A DNA stretch of 21,426 nucleotides from Clostridiaceae bacterium (GTDB lineage Bacteria; Bacillota; Clostridia; DSM-8532), in contig JAAYGP010000324.1 in NCBI GenBank assembly GCA_012727625.1, forward strand, positions 1 to 21,426, written 5' to 3'. Position 1 is the stretch's first letter, and every line of letters starts with the position of its first letter. Shown here in pieces: positions 15,520 through 21,426 of this stretch. A program made the position numbers and the translations under genes. The notes below the pieces were generated by a model. That model searched no databases. It saw nothing but the letters and a program-made list of their open reading frames with translations, and was not told where the DNA came from.

Positions 15520-17394
15520 TTACACCATTCTCTCCATCAGTTCAATGCTACGCTGTACAAATGCGGTCATAGCTTCCGGTTCAAGAGGTTTATGACTTAA
15601 AAGCGCAAGATCATATATCTGTTTAACCATTAATTTGCGCTCATCATCCTTTTCCTTGTTGTCGATATTTTCAACCAAAGCTTTGATTAGCTTGTTATTG
15701 CGGTTGATAACAAGGGTTTCCTCCTTGGGGAACATGTGACTCATGTCCTGTCCTCCAAACATTCTGCTCATGTCCTGCATTCTTTTTGAATGCTCTGACA
15801 ATAAAATCATGGCCGGGGTAGATTCAGATTTCAGTTTTTCAACCTGTACTTTCAGTTTATCGTTACCCAAGTTATCCTTAAACAGCTTTTCCAGTTTTTC
15901 AGCTGTTTTTTTAGCTTCCTTTTCATCCTCATCCTTTGATTCATCCTTTAGGTTCGATGTAATATCCGCATCAATTCCAAGGAACTTAACTCCGGAATTC
16001 CTGGATTCGAGGAAGCTGATAAAATGGCTGTCTATCATGGTATCCAGGATAACCGCTTCCATGTTGTTTTCCCTGAACATATTTATATACTGTACCTGCT
16101 GCTTGCTGTCGCTCACATAGTACACTGTATTTTCATGTTTATCCTTGTTATTTTCAAGGTACTCTCCAAGCGTTACATAATTATCATAAATATTTTTAAA
16201 AATAATTATATCCTTTACCCTTTCATAGAAATTATTCTCGCGAATACATCCGTACTTCACGAAAGGATTTATATCCGCCCAATACTTTATATAGTTGTCT
16301 CTTTCTTTCCTGTACAGCAATGTAAGCTTGTCTGCCACTTTTTTTGTAATATGTCTGGATATCTTCTGAACATATCTTTCATTCTGCAGAAAGCTCCTTG
16401 ACACATTCAAAGGAAGATCGGGACAATCCAGCATTCCTTTCAGCATCAGCAAAAACTCAGGAATAACTTCTTTTATATTATCTGCAACAAAGACTTGATT
16501 ATAATATAGTTTTATCTTTCCTTCCAGGGTGTCAAACTCATGCCTTAGCCGCGGGAAATATATAATCCCCTTCATTCTGAACGGATATTCCATATTCAGA
16601 TGAATCCAAAAGAGCGGCTCCTGAAAATCCATAAATACTTCCCTGTAAAATTCCTTGTATTCTGCCTCCGTGCAATCCTTTGGATTTTTCTTCCACAGTG
16701 GGTTAACGTTGTTCAATGGTTCAGGCTTTTTGTCTTTGTCCTTTTTCTCATCAGGCTTTTCATTTTCATTCACAATATATAACTCATAAGGTAGAAAAGC
16801 AAAATATTTTTTCAGGATTTCACGCATTTTATAGTATTCCGCATATTCTTTGCAGTCATCTGAAAGGTATAGAGTTACAACTGTCCCTACATCCTTTTTG
16901 TCTGAGAGCTCCATTTCAAATTCCGTATTTCCGTCGCTGACCCAGCGAACAGCCTGTTCGCCCTCCTTATATGACAATGTGTCAATCTGAACTTTCCTTG
17001 CGACCATAAATGAAGAATAAAAGCCAAGTCCGAAATGACCTATGATTTGCTGATCATCAGTTTTATCCTTGTATTTTTCTATAAAATCCTTTGCTCCTGA
17101 AAAAGCAATTTGATTAATATACTTTTTAACTTCATCCCCGGTCATTCCGATTCCGTTGTCAATTATTTTAATTGTTCCGGCTTCCTTGTTAACGGAAACG
17201 GTAATTTTGAACTTGTGTCCATCCTTAAGGGTTGTCTCGCCCATGGCTGAAAGTTTGCTCAGCTTGCTTATTGCGTCGGCTGAATTTGACACAAGCTCTC
17301 TTATAAAAATATCTTTTTCCGAATAAAGCCACTTTTTTATAATCGGGAAAATATTTTCAGTGTTTACAGATATATTCCCTCTTTCCTTTACCAT
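15520..17394 (-). CDS. htpG: Molecular chaperone HtpG (Hsp90)
   Basis: This is a full-length cytosolic Hsp90 of about 624 residues. Counting from the ATG at 17394, the N-terminal ATPase domain shows RELVSNSADA (with the catalytic Glu), IDNGIGM, and GHFGLGFYSSFMVA. The middle domain contains LPLNVSRSFLQ with the ATPase-stimulating Arg, and a dimerisation domain forms the C-terminus. A TTG directly before the ATG (17397) could also start it; the GGAGG site lies 6 nt from the TTG and 9 nt from the ATG. A consensus promoter and a perfect CIRCE element upstream imply heat-shock control by HrcA. A Lys/Glu/Asp-rich linker (NENEKPDEKKDKDKKPEP) at about 204-222 is typical for the family. Confidence 0.97.
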   Translation of the reverse strand: MVKERGNISVNTENIFPIIKKWLYSEKDIFIRELVSNSADAISKLSKLSAMGETTLKDGHKFKITVSVNKEAGTIKIIDNGIGMTGDEVKKYINQIAFSGAKDFIEKYKDKTDDQQIIGHFGLGFYSSFMVARKVQIDTLSYKEGEQAVRWVSDGNTEFEMELSDKKDVGTVVTLYLSDDCKEYAEYYKMREILKKYFAFLPYELYIVNENEKPDEKKDKDKKPEPLNNVNPLWKKNPKDCTEAEYKEFYREVFMDFQEPLFWIHLNMEYPFRMKGIIYFPRLRHEFDTLEGKIKLYYNQVFVADNIKEVIPEFLLMLKGMLDCPDLPLNVSRSFLQNERYVQKISRHITKKVADKLTLLYRKERDNYIKYWADINPFVKYGCIRENNFYERVKDIIIFKNIYDNYVTLGEYLENNKDKHENTVYYVSDSKQQVQYINMFRENNMEAVILDTMIDSHFISFLESRNSGVKFLGIDADITSNLKDESKDEDEKEAKKTAEKLEKLFKDNLGNDKLKVQVEKLKSESTPAMILLSEHSKRMQDMSRMFGGQDMSHMFPKEETLVINRNNKLIKALVENIDNKEKDDERKLMVKQIYDLALLSHKPLEPEAMTAFVQRSIELMERMV

Positions 17395-17444
17395 CAAATA
17401 TAACCTCCTATGTATTAATGGACACGTAAAAAATAACCATAGAA

Positions 17445-17471
17445 AAATGCAATAAAAATCTCATTGCATTT
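17445..17471. promoter_or_regulatory. 9-N9-9 inverted repeat in the htpG 5' leader
   Basis: AAATGCAAT (17445-17453) and ATTGCATTT (17463-17471) form a perfect 9-bp inverted repeat with a 9-nt spacer. It sits immediately after the predicted transcription start (about 17473). The geometry copies CIRCE but the sequence does not. It could be a second operator or a 5'-end mRNA stem-loop. Confidence 0.45.
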
Positions 17472-17479
17472 ATATAATA

Positions 17480-17508
17480 ATCATAGCTACATAAAAATTT
17501 ATTGTCAA
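17480..17508 (-). promoter_or_regulatory. htpG: htpG promoter
   Basis: TTGACA (17508-17503), a 17-bp spacer and TATGAT (17485-17480) form a near-perfect vegetative promoter. The predicted start near 17473 leaves a leader of about 80 nt ending in the GGAGG site. Confidence 0.8.
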
Positions 17509-17514
17509 TAGTTT

Positions 17515-17541
17515 TTAGCACTCCAATGAAGTGAGTGCTAA
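17515..17541. promoter_or_regulatory. CIRCE operator (HrcA binding site)
   Basis: TTAGCACTC-N9-GAGTGCTAA is a perfect match to the CIRCE consensus. It lies 6 bp upstream of the htpG -35 box, not over the start site as is usual, and a repeat element abuts its far side. Confidence 0.95.
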
Positions 17542-17548
17542 TAATGTG

Positions 17549-17624
17549 GTTGCTGTTCGCGCCCTTACCTGATTCAGTTTCTGCCAAAGCTGCCCCGGAT
17601 ATTGAGCAATGACGTAATGGTAAC
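17549..17624 (+). mobile_element. Short MITE copy between ispG and htpG
   Basis: Positions 17549-17614 match the left 66 bp of the 7604 MITE at 59 of 66 bases. It ends in ...GGTAAC, a degenerate right terminus. The flanks AATAATGTG (17540-17548) and AATAACGTT (17625-17633) agree at 7 of 9 bases, as in a decayed target duplication. If so, this is an internally deleted 76-bp derivative inserted beside the CIRCE element and just past the ispG stop. Confidence 0.65.
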
Positions 17625-17631
17625 AATAACG

Positions 17632-18699
17632 TTACATTTTGTTTATTTCATTAAGAAGTTCCTCAACAATTCTGTCTTCCGGCACTTTTTTTATTATTTT
17701 GCCTTTTTTGAAAATCACTGCGCAACCGTCCCCTCCGGCAATACCTATATCAGCGTCTTTTGCTTCACCCGGACCGTTGACAACACAGCCCATAACTGCG
17801 ATTTTAATATTCTTGTCAATTCCCTCCAACGCTTTCTCAACTTTCCCGGCAATGGAAATAAGATCAATTTCAGTTCTTCCGCATGTGGGACATGATATAA
17901 ACTCAAGGCCCTGTTTTAACAGCCCAAGGGATTTTAATATTTCTTTTCCGGCTTTTACCTCGGAAACCGGATCGCCCGTTAGGGAAACCCGGATGGTATC
18001 ACCTATTCCCTGTGCAAGCAGCGCGCCAATCCCCACCGAGGATTTAATCGTTCCCCTGTATATGGTTCCGGCTTCGGTCACCCCAATGTGTAACGGGTAT
18101 GAAACCTTCTCCGACATCAGCTTGTATGCGGCTATTGTCAGCGGCACATTTGAGGCCTTAAGAGATATTACAATATTATGAAAATTTAAATCCTCCAATA
18201 TTTTCACATGCTTTAACGCGCTTTCAACCAAAGCTTCCGGCGTTACTCCGCCGTATTTTCTTAAAAGCTCTTTCTCAAGGGAACCCGAATTAACCCCTAT
18301 TCTTATTGGCACTTCCCTTTCTTTTGCGCAGGCAACAACACTTTTAACACGTTCTTCAGACCCGATATTGCCAGGATTTATTCGAACCTTGTCAGCACCG
18401 TTTTCCATCGCTTTTATGGCAAGCCGGTAATCAAAATGAATATCGGCTACCAGCGGAATTGATATTCTCTTTTTAATTTCGGATATGGCCATGGCAGCTT
18501 CCATATCCGGAACGGCAACACGGATAATGTCGCAGCCCGCTTCCTGGAGCCTTAAAATCTGCGCTGTTGTCTCATCAATATTTGATGTTTTTGTATTTGT
18601 CATTGATTGAACCGATACGGGCGCATCTCCACCGATATAAAGGCCTCCTGCCCTTATTCCCAGTGTTCTGCGCCGATTTATTAATTTACCACCGGACAT
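17632..18699 (-). CDS. ispG: 4-hydroxy-3-methylbut-2-enyl diphosphate synthase (IspG/GcpE)
   Basis: This 355-residue iron-sulfur enzyme of the MEP isoprenoid pathway converts methylerythritol cyclodiphosphate to HMBPP. The TIM-barrel part covers about 1-260 (VQSMTNTKT, LVADIHFDYRLA, RINPGNIG). The C-terminal part holds the three 4Fe-4S cysteines, C270 and C273 (ISCPTCGRTE) and C305 (MGCVVNGPGE), with the active-site Glu at 312. The length is the usual one for the single-domain bacterial form. It starts 5 nt after rseP, and its ribosome site lies in the end of that gene, so the two are co-translated. Together with dxr it gives two MEP-pathway genes in one cluster. Confidence 0.97.
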   Translation of the reverse strand: MSGGKLINRRRTLGIRAGGLYIGGDAPVSVQSMTNTKTSNIDETTAQILRLQEAGCDIIRVAVPDMEAAMAISEIKKRISIPLVADIHFDYRLAIKAMENGADKVRINPGNIGSEERVKSVVACAKEREVPIRIGVNSGSLEKELLRKYGGVTPEALVESALKHVKILEDLNFHNIVISLKASNVPLTIAAYKLMSEKVSYPLHIGVTEAGTIYRGTIKSSVGIGALLAQGIGDTIRVSLTGDPVSEVKAGKEILKSLGLLKQGLEFISCPTCGRTEIDLISIAGKVEKALEGIDKNIKIAVMGCVVNGPGEAKDADIGIAGGDGCAVIFKKGKIIKKVPEDRIVEELLNEINKM

Positions 18700-18704
18700 A
18701 TAAG

Positions 18705-20006
18705 TCAGCCCCCGAAAAATCGTTGAACAACCCTTGGTATGTCATTAAACAGAGTTGCTATTAACAGAGCCACTAAAAAGAAGAAACCCACCATGGAAAT
18801 CCATGCTTCTTTCTCAGGCGCGATGGCTTTACCCCGTATTTTTTCAATTGCGATTAAAATCAGCTTCCCCCCGTCCAGCGCGGGAAACGGCAACAGGTTC
18901 ATAACTCCCAAATTAAGGCTTAAAAAAGCGGTAATCTGGAGTAAATAAAACAGCTTTTCCTTAAAACCAGTGCCCATTTCAACAACGTCACCAATATAGG
19001 TAACAATTCCGACAGGGCCTGAAATGTCCTTAAAGCTTGCTTTGCCGGTGAAAAGCCAGCTGATTGTATAAATCACGCTTTGAATGGTTGAAGCGGAATA
19101 GCTTAAACTGCTTCTTACAGAACCAAAAAAGCCATCTTTGCGGTATTCAAACTGAACGCCCAAATCATAATAAGATTCACTTGGCATAGGAACGATACTT
19201 TCAAAGGTCACGGGATCTCCCTTTCGTTCCACTGTAATTGTCACAGGTTTATCCTTGTTTTTCTGGATGTAGTTATATAAGTCTTCCCTCTTGCTTACCT
19301 CCAGGTCATCAACCCTTATAATCACGTCCCCCGGCATAAGCCCGGCCTGCGTAGCAGGTGAGCGTGGTTCAACACGGGAAATAATGCTTTCGGGCTGTGT
19401 TTCACTTCCTCCGATAACAACACCAATTAAATATACAGGCTCAGACTTTTTCGGAAAAACTTCCACTTCCTGTATCCCTTTGATTCCGGGCCGCCTGAAG
19501 GATATTCTGACAGGTTCCCCATCAGAAACATACAGGAACAACGCAAGGTCGTTCGGATGAAAAACATGACTGTTGTTAAATGATACTATTTCATCACCGG
19601 CCTGCATTCCTGCTGCTTTAAGAGGCGAGTCTTCATTCATTTCCGCAATTGTTCTTGTATTATATCCGGCAGATAAGGATATTATGGTAATAATAATCAT
19701 GGCAATAATTATGTTGGTGGCAGCCCCCGCAAAAACAATCAGGGCTTTTTTTCCGGCAGGCTTTTTATTGAATGCTCTTTCATCATTTGAGTATTCTTCC
19801 TCACCCTCCATTTTTACATAACCACCCATGGGTATTGCGCGCAGTGAATACTCTGTTTCACCTTTTCTCCAGGAATATATTTTAGGGCCCATGAAAATTG
19901 CGAATTCCAGTACTTTAACACCTGTCCAGCGCGCGACGAGGAAATGTCCCACTTCATGAATCAATATTAAAAAGCTTAATGCAATCAGTGCATATAAAAT
20001 ATTCAT
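18705..20006 (-). CDS. rseP: Site-2 intramembrane metalloprotease RseP/RasP
   Basis: This 433-residue M50 protease cleaves membrane-anchored anti-sigma factors and leftover signal peptides. The zinc site HEVGH is at 17-21 in the first membrane helix, and the second metal/active-site motif NLLPFPALDGG is at 370-380. Between them, two PDZ domains are visible, about 118-185 (SPLKAAGMQAGDEIVSFN) and 205-275 (SPATQAGLMPGDVIIRVDD). A GxGGY-like MGGYVKMEGEE motif follows the first helix. The tandem PDZ arrangement is like E. coli RseP. The ribosome site before the ATG at 20006 is weak (AGGTAGG). A 182-bp gap separates it from dxr; the dxr-rseP-ispG order is standard for Clostridia. Confidence 0.96.
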   Translation of the reverse strand: MNILYALIALSFLILIHEVGHFLVARWTGVKVLEFAIFMGPKIYSWRKGETEYSLRAIPMGGYVKMEGEEEYSNDERAFNKKPAGKKALIVFAGAATNIIIAMIIITIISLSAGYNTRTIAEMNEDSPLKAAGMQAGDEIVSFNNSHVFHPNDLALFLYVSDGEPVRISFRRPGIKGIQEVEVFPKKSEPVYLIGVVIGGSETQPESIISRVEPRSPATQAGLMPGDVIIRVDDLEVSKREDLYNYIQKNKDKPVTITVERKGDPVTFESIVPMPSESYYDLGVQFEYRKDGFFGSVRSSLSYSASTIQSVIYTISWLFTGKASFKDISGPVGIVTYIGDVVEMGTGFKEKLFYLLQITAFLSLNLGVMNLLPFPALDGGKLILIAIEKIRGKAIAPEKEAWISMVGFFFLVALLIATLFNDIPRVVQRFFGG

Positions 20007-20188
20007 ATACCTACCTACTTCCGTTAATGATTAACAGTTATGTTGTTCTTATCGTATTCACATGAACACCAGTCTATAACCGGGCTTCTTCCTTCTTACA
20101 CAGTTAAGGACACAAGGTCGGAATACGCCGCCAAAGCTGATTCACCGCTAAACAACACCTGATGACGTATGGCTTTTGCCATGCTGTT

Positions 20189-21355
20189 TCACCAACAATA
20201 TTTATTACGTTCAAAAAGCCTCATTGTCTCTTCCCTTGCCCATGTATCCACTTTTATTATATCATCCAGGGACGGGTTTGTAACAAGCCTGTGATTTTCC
20301 ATAACGTTTTGTATAAGATCCATTATGCCCGTAAAAGATATATACCCATTTAAAAACAATGAAACAGCAATTTCGTTGGCAGCGTTCAAAACAGCAGGCA
20401 TACTCCCTCCGGCTGAGGCTGCCTCAATTGCCAGCGCAAGGCAGCGGAAAACTTTCAAATCCGGTTTTTCAAAGGTTAAGGATTTCAATGCGGTAAAATC
20501 AACTTTTCCGAAGTTATTGCCCTTTCTTTCCGGCCAGGTTAAAGACAGCTGAATGGGTATTCTCATGTCCGGCGCGCCCATTTGTGCAATAATTGAGCCG
20601 TCGGTAAATGAGACCATTGAATGGATAATGCTCTGGGGATGGACCAAAACCTCAATTTTTGAAAGCTCCATATTAAACAGCAATTGCGCCTCGATGACTT
20701 CAAGCCCTTTGTTCATCATTGTCGCCGAATCAATGGTAATTTTATTTCCCATGGACCAATTGGGGTGATTCAATGCTTGTTTTATTGTTACTTTCCTTAA
20801 CTGTTCGGCTGTAAAACCACGGAAAGGCCCGCCCGAAGCTGTTAAAATAAGCTTATCCACATCCTGGATCCTGTTGCCGGCCAAACATTGAAACAATGCC
20901 GAATGCTCGCTGTCCACGGGAAATATGTTGACATTGTTCCGCTTTGCAGCTTCCATAACAAGCTTACCCGCCGTTACAAGGGTTTCCTTGTTTGCAAGGG
21001 CTATCCTTTTTCCGGCTTCAATCGCTTTTAATGCCGGAAGCAGACCGGCTATGCCAACAACTGAAGTAAGAACAGTATCAGCATCTTTTAATGAGGCAAC
21101 CTCAAGCATTCCATCCAGACCCCAGACGACTCTGACAGGAGTATCCTTCAGTCTGGTTCTTAACTCACTTCCCTTTTCAGGATCCAAAACCGAAACCATA
21201 ACAGGTTTATACTTTCTGGCCTGTTCTTCCAGCAGGGATATATTCTTTGCCGCTGCCAGTCCAACAACCTGGATGTCTCCAAGATTATCGCACACATCAA
21301 GTGCCTGTCTGCCAATTGAACCTGTTGAACCTAATATAACCAATTTTTTTGTCAT
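20189..21355 (-). CDS. dxr: 1-deoxy-D-xylulose 5-phosphate reductoisomerase
   Basis: This 388-residue enzyme makes MEP from DXP with NADPH, the first committed step of the MEP pathway and the fosmidomycin target. The NADPH fold is GSTGSIGRQALDV (9-21), followed by ALANKETLVTAG (119-130). The metal ligands are D148 and E150 (PVDSEHSALFQ) and the distal Glu of MNKGLEVIEA (E219). LTASGGPFRG (171-180) and HPNWSMG (197-203) form the active-site region and loop. Length is normal and the C-terminal helical domain is complete. The start chosen is the second of two close ATGs; the first is followed by TGA. The ribosome site is weak (GGTGA). Confidence 0.97.
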   Translation of the reverse strand: MTKKLVILGSTGSIGRQALDVCDNLGDIQVVGLAAAKNISLLEEQARKYKPVMVSVLDPEKGSELRTRLKDTPVRVVWGLDGMLEVASLKDADTVLTSVVGIAGLLPALKAIEAGKRIALANKETLVTAGKLVMEAAKRNNVNIFPVDSEHSALFQCLAGNRIQDVDKLILTASGGPFRGFTAEQLRKVTIKQALNHPNWSMGNKITIDSATMMNKGLEVIEAQLLFNMELSKIEVLVHPQSIIHSMVSFTDGSIIAQMGAPDMRIPIQLSLTWPERKGNNFGKVDFTALKSLTFEKPDLKVFRCLALAIEAASAGGSMPAVLNAANEIAVSLFLNGYISFTGIMDLIQNVMENHRLVTNPSLDDIIKVDTWAREETMRLFERNKYCW

Positions 21356-21361
21356 GTCATT

Positions 21362-21426
21362 TCACCATAAAATATCAAGAATCATTTCTATTTGAGAAAT
21401 ACATCTTATTACGGCAAGTATTACTG
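21362..21426 (-). other. Possible 3' end of an upstream gene
   Basis: One minus-strand frame is open from the window edge to a TGA at 21364-21362, 6 nt before the dxr ATG. This spacing would suit an operon partner (cdsA is common there), but the 20 residues seen are not recognisable. Confidence 0.2.

Noticed and set aside
20096..20182. Another MITE copy in the dxr-rseP gap
   Set aside because: Only CCAAAGCTG and ATGACG are shared with the MITE, with different spacing and no terminal repeats.
1..21426. CRISPR arrays, rRNA genes, prophage genes, transposase genes
   Set aside because: No regularly spaced repeats, rRNA-like blocks, or phage or transposase motifs were seen.

Overview
The window looks like chromosomal DNA of a low-GC Gram-positive bacterium of the class Clostridia. 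The signs are the gene order hprK-murB-rapZ-yvcK, a CIRCE operator in front of htpG, strong GGAGG ribosome sites, and a dxr-rseP-ispG isoprenoid/protease cluster. This placement is inferred from gene content, not from a database search.

Layout. (1) 1-4440, minus strand: thrC, hprK, murB, rapZ and the first codons of a yvcK-like gene. murB is intact along its length (306 codons) except for one in-frame TAG at codon 173. (2) 4441-5115: AT-rich intergenic DNA with decayed copies of a small palindromic mobile element. (3) 5116-13943: a cell-envelope/lipid-sugar locus. It holds two large, divergently transcribed polytopic membrane proteins (a DUF2298/'YYY' type and a second GT-C-like one), an FAD amine-oxidase/mutase-like flavoprotein, a GtrB/DPM1-like polyprenyl-phosphate glycosyltransferase, and a convergent geranylgeranyl-reductase-like flavoprotein. 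The divergent spacer contains a 335-bp MITE with perfect 11-bp terminal inverted repeats and a perfect 8-bp target duplication. (4) 13944-14764: a PhoU-like gene fragment and a single tRNA gene with its own near-consensus promoter and a terminator. (5) 14765-17397: an HD-domain nucleotidase and htpG, with promoter, CIRCE and terminator. (6) 17632-21355: ispG, rseP and dxr.

The main discovery candidate is the tRNA at 14507-14591. In every structural respect it is a bacterial tRNA-Tyr (long variable arm, A73, encoded CCA, CTNTAAA loop), but its anticodon is UUA instead of GUA. That is the anticodon of classical ochre suppressors, which read UAA and, by wobble, UAG. About 13 kb away in the same window the normally essential murB carries a single in-frame UAG with full conservation on both sides. 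The simplest joint reading is a natural chromosomal nonsense suppressor that rescues murB by inserting Tyr. TAG still ends at least three other genes here (hprK, the large membrane protein and the HD gene), so this would be partial suppression and not a changed genetic code.

Second in interest is the MITE family (copies at 7604-7938, 4928-5067 and 17549-17624, plus fragments), one copy of which lies directly beside the htpG CIRCE operator.
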